In this document: positions 45,701 through 60,700 of the stretch, in pieces | How the letters are laid out: each line of letters starts with the position of its first letter | How positions within the stretch are numbered: position 1 is the stretch's first letter | Assembly (NCBI GenBank): GCA_037903475.1 | Contig: JBAJFG010000116.1 | Span: 1-64,000 of the forward strand | Reading direction: 5' to 3' | Source of the DNA: Ancylostoma caninum | Taxonomy: Eukaryota > Nematoda > Chromadorea > Rhabditida > Ancylostomatidae | Length of the DNA stretch: 64,000 nt | Translations under genes and position numbers: made by a program | The notes under the pieces: model-generated | The model's input: only the letters and a program-made list of their open reading frames with translations | The model's database searches: none | What the model was told of the DNA's origin: nothing

Positions 45701-48700
45701 GACTTTTTGATCTTTATGGACAATCCGAAATAGTGATGGCCTCTTCTGGCGCATCTGAATTCCAGAGAAAAACTAGAAGCACGGCCGCTGTGAAGACCGG
45801 GAATACTGCTGAAAGTGGACCGGACGATGTGGAGACGAGGCGCTACAGCAGCTGCGCAACGACAAGAAAACGCCGGTATTCTTGAAAACGCTCATTAATC
45901 ACATGCTCCATTTCCAAGATAGCCTCTCCTTAGTTCTAGAAGAAAACCAGAAATTGCATGAGCAAGTTAGTAGTTTGCGCGACGAGAATAATACTCTCAA
46001 GCGAGCACTTGTTGAAGCTGAGCGTTTCTTCTTCTCGCAGAGCATATGAAATGAATTCTCTGAATATAGCCAACAGTTACGAAGAGAGGGAAAGAGCGGC
46101 TTAGGTCTGTCGTTATTCATGGTTATAGTGAGGCTACTGCTCTCAAACCTACTGATAGAGCAAAGGATGACTTTCATGTTGTTACTAACCAGCTTGATAA
46201 CTTAAATATTGAATGTATCCGTCAAGCAATTTATAGTCTTGGCAGGCCAGATTCTGGTAGGAATCGTCTAATTAAGGTTGTATTTCCTTCCAGTTTCTAT
46301 CAGAAGCTCACCATAAAAAGGGCTTTCCGGCTGCCTTCTACTCCTTATAAGGAAGCTTTCATACGCCCCTCCCTAACCAAAGAGGGGGATTGCAACCGGG
46401 AAGCTAGGCGCACTAACCATAGTTTTGTTGATGTATCCACTTCCACTGCTCAGTCTACCCCCGTCAGCAGTGTCAGTAAACCAATAAGGGATCCTCGGAA
46501 ATCTGTCTCCGGTCTTAACTGTCTAACCTGTAATGTGCGTTCTCGTCAAAAAAAAATATCGCTTCGCAAAGATTCGTCATCAAGAAACTACCTTACGACA
46601 CTGTCATTATCACTCAGATCTGGCTCAATGGAACATCTTATCTTGAGCCGATTTTGGGAGATTTATGCGATGACTTCTGCTTTGCTAGGTGCGATAGAGT
46701 ACACAAGAGAGGTGGTGGCATACTTATGCTCATCAGCCGCTTCAGTACCTTTGAAACTGTGTGGTTTGAGTGCATGCATATGAAAGATGCATATGAAATC
46801 CTATGTTGTGACTTGAAGCTACTCAAGTCCAGCGTTCGTATTACTGGTATTTACAGCGCTCCTTCCTGTAACTTGAATTACACCATCCAACTCACTAAGG
46901 TACTAAACGTCCTGTCATCTTGCGAAGAGTTACATATCATCAGTGGTGATCTTAACTTACCCGATATAAACTGGTTCAACAAGACCCCGACTGCCACTAC
47001 CCTCAGCTCAAATCACTTCATTGAGATGTGCCTTTCACGTAACCTTATGCAGTTTGTTCGTCCTCCGACACGTGGAAGCCATGTTTTGGATCTGGTTCTC
47101 AGTAATCATACATATTCAATTAAAGATCTTGCAATAAACTCGCCTATTGGAACCAGTGACCACTGCTCCATATCATACAGAGTTTTGACCGTAGTAGATC
47201 CACCGGCTTACCGTTTACGTAGGGCCTACTCTAAAGCTGATTATGATAGTATCTGCAACTTTTTATGTTCTCTGGATTGGCGTGGACTGCTGGAACAATT
47301 CCCTTGTTCGAACGACAAATATGAGTTTTAACTATCAGTGTTACACCATTGCATCCAGAAGTTTGTCCCTCTTGAAAAACAATCAGTAAGGTATGGTAAT
47401 CTTCCACCCAACTTAGCAAGACTTTTTGCAGTAAGGGAAAAAGCTTGGCTTGAGTCTCAGTCTGCTCCTAGCCACGAAAAAGTTACCTAATTTAAAAATG
47501 TTAGAGACAAATTCGATCCCCTTCTTAGGAAGTGTAACAGTTACATAGAACGGAAACTACTTCAAGGTCACAAAAAATCATCCTTTTACAGGCTTCTTAA
47601 TTCTAAGCATGAGCAAACTGTGCAAATTCCTACTCTTAAGAATGAGGATAGTACAGTAGCGGTCAGCGATCTGGAAAAAGCCTCGCTTTTTGCGTAGCAA
47701 TTCCAAAAGTCTTTTTCTGAGTAGACATCCGATGTTGAGTGGGTACAGGAAGCAAAATCTTCTACTCTTAGGGACGGCTCAGTATGGTTCTAAAAAGAAG
47801 ACATCTATAACTACTATGTTCTTTACCTTTGTTGTACTCTGTTACCCCATGGAGTCCCACCCTATCTCATTCGGAAAGTTGCAATTGCGGTTGCTTACCC
47901 ATTAGAGCATATCTTTAACTTCAGCTACCTTCACGGCGACGTGCCCGCGCGCTGGAACCATGCATTCGTTACACCCATTCCCAAGGAAGCATCTCACTGT
48001 CTAACATCCAATTACCGACCTACTAGCACCACTTCCATTTTTGCACGAATTTTCGAAAAAGTTTTAAAATCCGCGGTTGTCAAGCATGTTGAGGCTAATT
48101 CTATTCTTCCTGGTGATCAGTTCGGGTTCAGGGCCGGTAGATCTGTGGAAACGTTAATGTTGTCAGCCTTAGAAGACTGGACTTAAGCTCTTGATCAGGG
48201 TTGTAATGTTGACGTCGTTTATTTCGCCTTTGCAAAAGCTTTTGATAAGGTGCCGTTCAATAAACTTATTTCCAAACTTGCGAATATTGGCTTGCACCCC
48301 AGGATAGTTAACTGGATCAAGAACTTTATAAGTGGTAGGTCTTTCCAAGTTGGAGTCAATGAATCCTTCTTTCAGTCCTACCCAGGGACTAGTGGAGTAC
48401 CACAGGGTTGTGTTTCATCCTCTGTACTCTTTATTACCTACACTTCTCAGATACCTGGTTTAGCTAGTCAGTATGATGTTTCTTGTAAAATGTTTGCTGA
48501 TGATATAGAAATATATAGAAATATTTCAAGCAATGGAGACCATTCCGCTCTTCAGTCGGCAATCAACGCAAGTTGGGACTGGTCCAGAAAGTGGAAACTA
48601 CCTCTTTTGAGCCCTAAAACTAAACTATTTCACCTTGGTCGGCCAGAAACGAAATATATTACTACCTTGGAGAGGTGTGGTACGAATACTATTCGTGACT

Positions 48701-51700
48701 TGGGTTTCAATTTAAATACGAAGCTCACTATTGATGAGCATTGCCGCATCATAGCTAGGAAAGCGGACCATACCGTCCACAATATTTCCAGATCCTTATC
48801 CACCAGATCCACTACACATTTTTTACTAGCCTATAAGTCTTATGTACGACCCATTCCTGGGTACGGTGCAACAATGTTCAGCCCAAAATCCAAGCGTTCC
48901 ATATAAAGACTTGAACTGTCCAGAACAGTTTTGATAGAAAGCTCTGGATATGCCTGCATGGGTATGACTATGTCAACACTCCTCCTGCTTCTATTCGCAA
49001 CCGCATTTATGATTCCCTCTCTCGATATTCGGCGAAGCAAATATGATCTGATGGTCTACAAAGTCGTCTGTGGAAGGGTTAATCTCCCAATCAATAAATT
49101 TTACACGGTAACCTCCTCATGTACAAGAGATGGTTCATTCAAGATCACATTTCAAATAGCAAAGATCTCTTTACGGTCTTCCTTCATTACGCAGAGAGCT
49201 GGCTATATTTTCCTGAAATTCTCGAAAAAAAAAACGCCCCTCCATGCTCTCTAGCACAGTTCAAGAGACTAGTAGACAGGTTCCTGAAAAAATCTGCTCA
49301 GTAGTTCATCTCCTTCCAATTGTTTAGTTCAGTTATCAAGTTTTGTTTTTTCAACGCCTGTTTGTATCGTTTCGCGTGGTTTACCCACGTACAAATAAAT
49401 AAACAAATAAATCACCACATTATTCTTAATGTTTGTTTCACATTTCTGATACTCAGACGCGTTGCACTCTTGCATACTTCGACAGATGAGGTCTTTCAGA
49501 CAAATTTGCGGCTGAAGATCATTTTAAGCCCGCACTGCGTGGAAGTGAAATGCGTTGCAGGTGATTTGCATTTTTTTCAGTCCTTCGTAAGCGAAAATGT
49601 TAACAAGATTCGGGGACTTTTCGAATCTGTGGAATATCTGCAGAACACCCTGTTTCTTCCTTCGTCTGGCATGGAAAACTTGATTGTGAACTTCAACGAC
49701 TGCTAATGTGTCTTATACGAGCAAGTCTTTTGTTAAGTTCCTGCTCACTCATCTAAGTGCCATAGTATTAGCACACGTTAGGATAGCATCCGATACTGAT
49801 CGAGAATTCAATTTAAACACATGCTACACGAAACCTTCATAATGGAAGAATAATCATCTTCAGTATTATTACGCAGCCGTACCTGTGCAGCTTGAATACC
49901 GAAAGCATTGGAGAGGAATTCAAGTGGATTTAGCGTACAACGTAAATTACAAACCTGAATCTGCTATTTCAACAGGAACAATGTACTGGTGGCACTCTGA
50001 CGGAAGATTAGCCAAATATTGGCCATAATTGCTTTCTGGATCCGTCACAGGAACGATTCTCTCATCCACCTGCAAATCTGTGCACATTTGATGTAACAAT
50101 GAGAGTGTCATGAAGAACGATAGGTCGTGACAGTGGCTACCTGCAGAGTGTACCTCATGTGAAAGTCACCACGCCCATATTGCAGGATACTTATGTTAGG
50201 CTACCATGTTCAAAGAATCCATGACTTGTTCTGTTTGGAAATGGGCTGAACGTGAATGATCTAGGACCTCATGCAAAAAAGTAATAACCCGTAGCAATCC
50301 TATCATTGGTTTCAATGAAAAATTAAGCTTCAACTGCTTTTCCACTGGTTTCTACTTGAAGAAGAAGTAATCACCTGACATGCACTCCTCTCACTCTAAT
50401 GCCTTCTCTACGTAACTGGGGGTCGGGCTGCAGTTGCACGGTATACTAACACACGGTTTCATAGTAGCCAATTATTGCCCATAACTTTCTTACATTGGCG
50501 CTATAGTCCACGTGGACCGTAGCATTCTGCGTCGGCGGCGCCGGCAACTGTGACACCGGTGCCTGTCGATTGTGAGCTAGGCGTCGCGGCCGCCGTCGCC
50601 AGCGATGGGGACGCAGGGTGCCATACTCCACGTAGGCTATAGCGCCAACCTTATATGTACACCCGAACAATCATGCTGCTTAGCAGGGAATTCTACCCCT
50701 GTACATGATGAAAAGATATTTACACCAGCACTAAAACCCTAACGTGAGTTTGCCGGCGAGGACATGGTAAACAGCGGCACTCACTGAGGTCCCAAGAAAA
50801 TTTTCCAACTCCAACTGGCAGCATAACGTTGTCACATTCAAAGAGTCCGAAAATAATGACTATCTTTTCAACGCTAACAGCTACAATAGAAACAAAAATA
50901 ATCATGAATCTATCCCAGGCCCCAGCACAGGTCTCCCCGGGGGCAAGCTGGGCTTCGTAAAAGGGCCGAAAAGCAAAGGGGGCTTCGTACTGGAAAAAAT
51001 TGCGTTTGTTACTTTTAAGGGAAGCATCACGTTCATCAGGCGAGGTAGGGGCATCAAATAAGTTAAGTGACCTCATCATTGAGCGTGGAGAGGCTGCTCG
51101 TGCTTTGAGCGGCGCAACAGGGGCGACCGATGCCGAAAAATGGCTTGCAACGAGGCTGTTCGCTCTTTGAGCGGCCAGGCGACTGTCCGGTCCAAGTATT
51201 TCGATTGGAGCACATATTCTACATACACCGTAGGATTTAAGAATTCCTGCGCAGTCTAAACGCAACCAAATGACATGATATCTTCACTAACAGAAGAACT
51301 AAGGGAACACTACAACTGTTTGAACGGACGATCAAAACTTATGTACCGCACGAAAGATATACGCGAAAAACCCTTTTCCGGAAATTTCGTGGAGCTGCTG
51401 CGAAGTCCAGACTTTAAGATTGGGCTTGAAAATTGGAGTGTGGGGAGAACTAAGGGGGCACTACAACTGTATGCTCAGTATTGCCACAACCGATGTACGG
51501 CGCGAAAAATATATGTGAGGGAGACCTCAGGTCGCCCTCCAGGTCGCCCAGGGCGACCTAAATCACAAACTGAGCATACACTTTTTTAGTTCACATAATT
51601 TTTGGGCTTTTGCAGCATACACTTTTTCTTCAAGGTCCGCTTCATCGTTCAAGCACCTGATGGATTCGATCCATGAAGTATGGAATTCATAGGAGTTCTC

Positions 51701-54700
51701 GGAGTGTTGCTAACTTGAGGTAATTTGGCGTTCAAAATACATAATGAGCATACACTTTTTTATTTCACATAATTTTCGGGCTTTCGCAGTGAACACTTGT
51801 AGTACCCCTTTAGTTCTTTTGTTACTGAAGATATCAAATCATTCCGTTGCGTTTACACTGCGCAGGAATCCTTGGAATCCTACGGAGTCCAAGCCTGTAG
51901 AATATGTGCTCCAATCGAACGACGCCGCGGACTAGTTTCAACGCGTTCTCCCTTGTAACAAGAATCACCTGTTCATCCTCACACGTTCCAGTGACCGTTC
52001 CATTTCCTTCCATCATCGTTTATAGGGTAATTTACACCAGCTGCGTGCGTCAGACGCACGCATCAACTTGCGAAGGATCGTCCATGAGGACCGTTCGGCA
52101 TGTACATCCTCAATGAAAAGAATGTACGGCCGCCTCGAGGCCGTAAGGCGGTATTTATGGTTGATGCGCGTCAAATTTGACGCGGCGATGCACAATGCAA
52201 AACGAAGAGGAGAAGAGAATGCGCGGCAGGATGCGAATGTTCCTGGCTTTGCCGCGAACAAACTGCGTTCTAATCTTCGCCGCATCGACACATCGCGAAA
52301 ACTTCGTGAAATTTCAGGCCGACGCGTCAGATTTGACGCTCATCAACCATAATAGCGTCTAAACGCGTGCCCCTGAGCCGCGTCAGCGATGCGACTGGCC
52401 CTATCCTTCATCATATAGACGCACGCGCGTCAAACGCACGCATCTAGTATAAATTGCCCTTTGGTCTGCCCACTTTTTAATCCGTTCCTTTTCGGATTGA
52501 AGGTTTTTTCTTCAAATCTATGCCTTTTTCAATTTTTTTTTGCTTCAGAATCAGAATGTTGTGTCTTTACGTTCCTCGGATTGTAGTTTGCACTATGAAC
52601 TCGTGCCCCACCATGAGCTGTTCCCCGGAACTCCTATTTTTAGAGTGGGTTAACGTTTTCCTTTCGTTTGCATGTTCAAAGGGGGCTTCGTAAAATTTGG
52701 TTTTTCAAAGGGGGCTTCGTTTTGATTTTGGCCCGGGGAAGACCTCGTGCCGGGGCCTGACCTATCCGCATGTCACATTGGCACTGACGTAATGTGTGCA
52801 ACGTTGAGGACGATGCATTGTTTTCAGTGACTATTATTCTGAACACCTCATGCTTCATTTGTTTTCTACATAATTATTACAGGTCAAGAACAAAACAAAA
52901 AACATTGCTTCATGTTAATTTATCTCTGAACATGAGCATCCTGCGTTAAATCCATGGAGTTTCCTTGCCGCTCCAGGTTGATAAGATGGAAAACCTTGTT
53001 GCAGCCTTATGTTTCGACAGAACTCGTATTCCGTAGAGGCCTAGAGATTGTTCCAACGGTTATGCACTACCGATCGGATGTCCCATACTACTTCGCCAAT
53101 TTCGCCGTTGTCGGGGGCAAGATACGAGGAGAACACTCAAGATCGAGGTCCAACCCATTAGTAAATTCCACCTTTCCGCGGAAATATCCACACAGCTCAA
53201 GGTCACTTGCAGCAAATGGATGTTATAGTCTGTTCCACCAGGGAAGATAGTTGGGAAAACGCCGCGGAGAAGAGGGCGGGAAAGTGCGCAGAGGTTGGAG
53301 AGGCCGCAGAGAAAAACAGCACGAATACTCAACTCTCATCGTTGGCGAAACAGACTATACTCGACGCTCGGATCTCATTTGATCTGCACTTGATAGCTCA
53401 TATCCATTTCTGTTGTCCATTTCCCGGATATTAGGCGAAAATCTGAGCTGCTCCTATCACCGCTTCCACAGCAATATCGTTCTTGAATGCCTACACTTGA
53501 GATTGAAATCCTTATCGTTGTGCATCTCAATGCTATGGCGCAATGACTTTACAACCGCTCTCAAAAATCCTGGCCTCACGACACCGCCCATCTGCTGAGC
53601 CGCGCCGCATCACCTATGCACTATCATACGTGGTGGGACGTGGATCAGCTGAGGGGCGGTGAAGCGTGAGGCAAGGATCTTTGAGACTATAGATTTCCTC
53701 GTCCTTTCGTAGTTGTGTGTTCCTTAAAGCAGCACCCTCGATAATTTCCAAGTATGAGAACTTGGATGTTTTGCAGATTTGACGACAGTCTCAGTAATTC
53801 TGCAGAAGCTGGATCGCCGAAGGCACCTGCATTCTCAAGACATAACGAGTTGGATACGTTATCCCCGTATTCCCGGACGAGTTGTAGCGTGATACGAATC
53901 AGCTATTTTCGCCGCCTTACGGATAAACTAAAGTGGCCGGCAACGGCGGTGGCCCTTCTGCTGCCTCGACAAGGACAAAGCGCAACCGCGCCGCGCGCGC
54001 CGGGATCGGTGTCGTCACCTGCGGAATGCTATTTCTAGGGTCTTTTCTCCCCGATTTGCTCGAAAATCCTTAGAATCGAGTAGAAAAGCTATAAGGAATT
54101 GCATAACAGCAGCAGAATACATGGGTTACGGCGCGCGCGGCGCGGTTGCGCGACGTCCTTCTCAAGGCCACAAATGTCCAACGCCATTGACGTCCACTGT
54201 ATGTTTTCTGCACTTCACTCCACTACCACTGTAATAGTCTGTTCCCTTTCATTTTCCTTTTCAAGAGTTTTTAATTTCCAACACATAGCATTCGTTTCTG
54301 CTCTCTACTGTGTATTTATTGTACTTGCATTATTTATTGTATGTTCTTTATCCTATGTTGATGTTTCATTCCACAAGCACACGTGTGCGGCCCACATCCT
54401 CCTTTCTTCCTATTTCCGTTCTTTTTTTTTTGACTGGAGACGCTGCAAAACCAGACAAACACCCAAATAAGTCAGAATATGTGACAGCAAAAGCACCGTT
54501 AATGACTTTTTCTCAGATTCAATCCTCACAACTCGGCCATCTTGGTCTATTTTTTTTTTCAGATTCAATCCTCACAAATCGGCCATCCTGGTCTAACGTT
54601 GCGAACTACGAATACAGCTGTAGCTGAAATCCTCGACTCCGAGCTGAGCTGTGAGTGATGAAGTACAGATTCAGCACATCATAAATGTGGAACGAACACA

Positions 54701-57700
54701 GACAATGATGGCTTACCTGCAGAGAAAATGGAACATTCGTCGCGAACACGTCTGGCCGTGTTCGCGCGCGGACGAGTTTTCCCCGGCACAAAAGCCATTG
54801 CGGTGCGTGGTTTGGCGCAAAGAGAAAACGAAATGCATTCAATTCACAGGGTTTCATGGCGGGACTCGGCCAAAACCACGCGCCGCAATGGCTTTCGCGC
54901 AGGGGAAAACTCGTCCGCGCACGAACACGACCAGGCGCGTTCGCGACGAATGTTCCATTTTCTCTGCAGGTAAGCCATCATTGTCTGTGTTCGTTTCACA
55001 TTTATGATGTGCTAAGTCCGTACTTCACCACCCGCAGCTCAGCTCAGAGTCGAGAATTTCAGCTCATGCTGCCTTTAAAAAACCGTCTCTTCATAGCTTC
55101 TGGCGAAGCTAACCAGTGCGCCCGTGCTCACCATGGCCGGAAACCCAATTCTGCGCTAAAATCTCGATGAAAAGACTCCCGTGGATGCTGCCTCTAATCC
55201 GCCCATCCAATGTCCTTCCCATTTCTCCGGTATAAACATCAAGACGAGTCAAACATTCTGACTGATATGCAACTCCCTCTTCATCACAATCACCTACATT
55301 TCCGGGCGAGCAAACTACACATTGCTCCGATGTAGAGTTCACCGCAGAGCCTGGAATGAATCAACTGTCTTTTTGATATTTTCTTTCGGGATGTTCATCA
55401 AGAAAAGATCGTCCTGAAGCTGGGCTCGAATTAAGCCGTAAAGCCGCGCTCACTTCGTAGGAAAAGAAATGTGTGCAAAGTGGAAAATCGCTGTTTCGAG
55501 GTGTTTGACTCTGGATACCAGCGCGTGATGGTTTACGCTGGCATCGCGAAATCAGGAAGCCGTTGCTACTTGCCACCTCTAACGGTGCTCCTCTTGACTC
55601 ACATCGTTCACGTTCACTCGTGCACGCTTTTGTAGCTGTTTGACACATACATACTACGCACAATAGCATGTTAAATAGAGTGAATCAGGGTGTCTTTGGC
55701 GCTTTCCTTTCCGTACGATTTCACAAGCATGATGCAATTCGATAATTTAGCCTGGGTGATAAGATATGAAAGGCAATCATCACGCAGAGCTTCTCGTATA
55801 AATGAGATGCACTGCGAATGCTCGTCTATGTAAAACATTATGTAGAACATCCATCCATTCAAACTTCTTCGACGCCACAACGCAGCAATAGCCAATGTAA
55901 TGGCAATACATTATTTGTAAATGATCAGGCAGTTCTAGACATGGAACACGTCGCAGGAACAAGCGCTAGCCTTTGGTTTATAGCAAGTCCTCGAATCTGA
56001 GTATAATATTTCGCAGACCACTTAAATATACCCCACCTTAGACATTCTCAAATGAGGACCAGCATGCACCTTGATGACAGGATCATAAACTGCATATAAG
56101 AGAATACATCTCCCTGCGAATGGCTGACGACTCCCCCCGCCCCCGGTCGCAAGAATCCTTCCTTTCTGAGCCCAGAAGCATTTGAAGCATTTATATACCG
56201 TGCATATTTATGCAACAATCTTGACATCGTCTGTTTGGGACAGCCTGTATCAATACAAAAAAAAAAAACGAGTTTCGTGACACATCCTCGCCAGAATCAC
56301 TAACAAAGTGAATCTATTCGAAATTGACCTCTTATAGACTCGAAAGAAACTACAGTGCCGATAGATGGAAAGTCGACAATAAGAGAGTATATGAATAGAA
56401 ATAACCACATATTTGAGTTCACCTTACCATGAATAATCGAACACGCTTCCACTCAAGATTATCGATAGATTTCAAGACATCACATAGAAGTTTTGGCATG
56501 GAACCACCTAAAATGAAGAAAAAAATCATATACCGATCGAGACTATATGTATGAAGTAGTGGCAGTGGGCGGGAGGGGGGAGGAGGGTGGGGAGAAGAAG
56601 TAAGGTCTCCGCTACTTTGTGGAACGGATTGGAAAAATGACAAAAATATTGGTAGTTGTATTGAATGATTGATTGAATAATAAAAATTTAAAAAAATATG
56701 AACAATTGAGAACTAACTGATGCAAAGTTACTTATTATTTTATACAGAAATTTCGAAAATTTGGCGAAAATCCATTCCCGGGGGAGAGGGGCGGGTCGCT
56801 CGCCCATGCCGTCACCCACCTGCATCCGACACTGGTATGAAGTTTTTACGTACACCAAATTGCAATGACCGTACAAGTTCTGAGTCAAAAAAAAAACTAT
56901 AGCTAGGCTATTGTGGGTGGCTGCACTTAGGTGAGCTCGAGCACCAGTTGTCAACAAAGCTTATTGTCATGTTTCATTAGATTACTACGATAAAACTTCA
57001 CAGTAAAAATTGATCATCGTAAAAAAAGCAGTCCCTTCGGACGGTGTACAAGAACGCATTAGTAAAGGTGAAACCAATAAATATAGTGTACATGCTTCTC
57101 CATGAATGTACAGTAGCCAAGGCGGGCACAGAGGGACCATCAAGCCTCAAATGTACACCGTTCTGCTAAGCTCAAGGGTTCGATCCTGCTGCCGACAAGA
57201 ATTTTCGCAGAGACCGTGACGATGCAGAAATTGGTGTAATTTCAAAAAATAGTGCACATAATCGAAAATTACTTGTTAAAAACGGTACCGACTGGTTTCA
57301 CACACAAAGACACGGCGGCAGTACTCGTAGAAATGTGAACAGGGGGAGGGGTTGCCAAAGTATAGCGATTAGTCAGTATCAGGAAATAGAATTTCCCACA
57401 TCCACAAAGGAGGATTTACTTCATATTACTTCGAAGTTGTCAGCTCTCTAGGCCTCCACATCTCCTTGAGAACCTGATGAGAAGTGGATGGGAAGTTTCC
57501 CATCGATTTCCCATCTACACTGCCGAGAAACATGGAAACCTCTCGAAGTCATCGTCTGCTTCGTCAGCCAGTGGGGAGTTCCCCCCCCCTGAACACATGG
57601 AAGAAATTGGTGCTATCCGCAAATAACTTTTCCTTCACTTTCTGGACGGATTTACACAATTTTCGCCACTTCATGAATCCTATGTTCTCACTTCTCCGGG

Positions 57701-60700
57701 CCTACACTGGCGCTTTAACTACTACCGAAATTCCACAAACACTTTGTAGGATAACAGCATACAGCTTTCTAATGTCTAAATTCCTTGGTTTGAGGTTTAT
57801 TTGTTCTGGAGTTAATCAGATAGCGTTCATACTTAGTGTTTGAGAATCGGTCGCTACTATACTTGCATCCGAATCGAATAATTATTCGGTTATTCGAATA
57901 AATTTTTCGAATCGAATCATTCGAAAATTCGAATATTCGAAATTTTCGTTTTTCGAATATATTCGAAATTCGAATATTCGAAAAAGTCAACTTTCGAATA
58001 CATTCGATTATTCGAATATTCGAAACCCCCATTACTCGAATGCGTCACCCGAATATTCGATATTCTAATAACACGAAATGGATCGAAGACGTTTGCCTTG
58101 TGCTGGCTTAGTTTTGTATCGGAAGAAGGCATCCTAGTGTACAGAGTAGTCCTACGTGCATTTCCTTTCGGGCAAACAACTTGCAACACCTTTTAGTCGT
58201 CCATTACGCTCTCAATGAAGAGTTTAGAGAGGATTATTGGATGTTGACATAAGTCTTGCGCTTTCTTCCGGTCGTAATTTTTCCCGTACCATTACCATTC
58301 TTTCACAAAGTCCTTACAATCGTACGAGAGCGCTTTTCTTTTTCTGCAATTCTGTCATCATGAGGTCTTCCAAAAATGTTAACTCACCAAGTTTTCACGC
58401 TTACGGAGGAAAATGCCAAGTTGAAAAAAGACATCATTTTCTCTCTAAATTTAATAGGAACAGAAAGCATGCGATGCTGCGCCAACGCGTAGGTTCGATG
58501 GAACTTAAACGTGAAAGAACACTATAAGCCAAGTTCTCGGAATGCAGCTTTGATGATTTTGGCCGAGTGGCATCAGAGGTTACCAACGGGTAGGATTTTT
58601 GAGCCGATCCGATTGGATTTTCTGAGCGGACAGCTGAATTGCTCCACTTGAATAGTACCTCTGAGAAGTGCGGTGCTCACCTAGACCATGCAACTCCTCT
58701 CAAGTTATCCCCACGCCTTCAAGGAAGAAATTTGGCTGATGGTGATGGCATCTCCGAGACAAATGTGGAGAAAAATGTGTCTTTTTGTTATGAGGCAGCC
58801 GATGAGTGACTGTTTCAAACACAACTCGCATAAGTAGTTTGAGGAGTTTTGGTGGTCTTTTGAACTTTCTTACTGAATGCTAAGAGAAACAGTGTCGATA
58901 AAGCTGTTTTTCATGCACTCAACACTCAACCTCGTAGTGCCGAACCTCAAGCAAATTGTTTAAGAAGAATCGGTTGTAACATTCTTGTAGAGCAAGACTA
59001 GCGCTTTCGAATCGTTGTCTCATAGCCAAAAGGTGAAAAAAAACCAGTGAGCGTCGATGGCAGTGCGTTTTTCGCGGATATGGCATGTCGCGCAGCCGCG
59101 TCGCCCGCGCTGGAGTCGCCGCTATAGTGGCAAATCAGAGTATTCATGGTAGTTTTTCAATCACATCTGATGTTAGCTATCAAGAAAACTGGGCCGCGTG
59201 CTTTCCGAGTGCGCAAAAAACGCACCGCCATCGACGCTCACTCTGAGCGGTGAAAACTGCAGCTGAAAAAAAAAGCGCAAAAACTTATAGCAACACCCAA
59301 TACCTTGCTTTTGCTTTTCTTGATACTCAAATTTTTCTTCAAAATTTAATTTTTGATTCGTTTTCCGGATTCATTTGCTCGGAGTAGTTGAAGTCACTTG
59401 AAATTTTGGTTCTTGAGTTGATTTGTTTGGATTACATGATGGTCTTCTGCCGGTTTTTTGCGACAATAAATTTGAAGGTGGCAGCAAAAAGTGTTACGGA
59501 TTGCTAGTCTTGAGTCTATCCAACATTTCAATCTAGGACCTTCATTCGAATGATTTATTCGAATAATTTATTCGAATAATTATTCGAAATTCGAATATTC
59601 GAAAAACCCGATTTCGGAATATATTCGAGAATTCGAATATTCGAAATTTTCGTTTTTCGAATATATTCGAATATTCGAAAAAGTCAACTTTCGAATATAT
59701 TCGATTATTCGAATATTCGAAATTTTCCCAAAAATGTGCAAGTATAGTCGCTACCGACGGTTTTTTTTTCTTCGGCGAGCAAAATTAAACCTATCAAGTC
59801 GGAAATATGAACGCTATGATGATTAGTGGAGCTGGACAGCTGCGTCCACCAACCGCTGCCACGAAAGGCGCATAAGCTTTATTTACAGGGTCAAGCGTCC
59901 GATGGGAATTTCCCATGAGGGGGTCGTATGGGAGGGGGCTGGGAAGGGGGGGGGGTCGTATTGGGGAGGTGTGAGTCGAGTACGTATAGGGGTGGCTTGA
60001 CCATTGAATGTAAATTAATGATTGTTTTATGACATGACAAATGACGTTCCGCCCAAGAATGATCACGTCATATCGAGTTAGAGCAGGACTGGTTGGCAGC
60101 GTATGAGAGAAATCCGCTTCAGCGCACTCGCAGGTTCGATCCCCGGCGCCTTCCATAAATTTTTGCACGCGTCGGAATCACTTCAGAATCAAATGTGGAG
60201 TAAAGAGGGTGGAAATGTTCAAAAAATAGAGTGTGGGTAGCGAGATCAATCGATTGCACATGCTAGCATTCGCCTGCAGGGCCCGTCAGAACGTGGAAAA
60301 GTAGGGTGACCTAAACCTCGTGCTGAAGTCCTCTGACTCGAAATCAGCAAAGATATCCATAGAGGACGATCAGCTCTACCTTTTGCCAGAGTTTTAACTT
60401 TCTAGATCATCATATGCTTTTGGGAGCTCGATGGGAAATTTTTCAATTTTTCGGGTCTCCGAGGGGAAATTTCCCATCTAACTCACGCAAGCAGGAGCAA
60501 TTATTGGGGTGCGATAATGGGGATGAAGAACCAATGCTTGGAGCTCTATTAGTGAAATTTAAGTAAAAGGCAAACCTTCTTCATGGGAGTTGAAGAAGTG
60601 AAAACCTCGCAATTTGAACAGATGATGAAAATGGAGTAAATCTGTTTGGCAAATCACTGAGAATCAATTTGCAGATATCACGAAAACTTTTCTTTTATGA

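Larger units (their letters stand above)
50916..52759. mobile_element. hAT-like element, 1844 bp, termini CAGGCCCC
   Basis: Near-identical 8-bp flanks ATCTATCC and ACCTATCC. Inverted termini CAGGCCCCAGCACAGGTCT and CAGGCCCCGGCACGAGGTCT. GGGGGCTTCGT-type words recur near both ends. The interior has two direct-repeat pairs and a nested MITE (52024-52460). It lies in the lactonase intron between exons 2 and 3. An open frame of 181 codons on the minus strand (50720-51265) straddles its left border and is not credible as a gene. Confidence 0.8.
53724..55192. mobile_element. TTAAAGGCAGCAC element, copy 2, with two nested insertions
   Basis: CCTTAAAGCAGCACCCTCGA at the left and CCCGTGGATGCTGCCTCTAA at the right match the ends of 9852-10625. 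Interior segments match in order: 54400-54520 with 10336-10450, and 55100-55190 with 10530-10625. It is interrupted by a small GC-rich inverted element (about 53965-54160) and by the palindromic MITE at 54612-55079. Confidence 0.75.

Noticed and set aside
50720..51265. 181-codon open frame on the minus strand
   Set aside because: It crosses the left border of the hAT-like element at 50916, has no splice context and resembles no family. The frame is a by-product of GC-rich repeat sequence.
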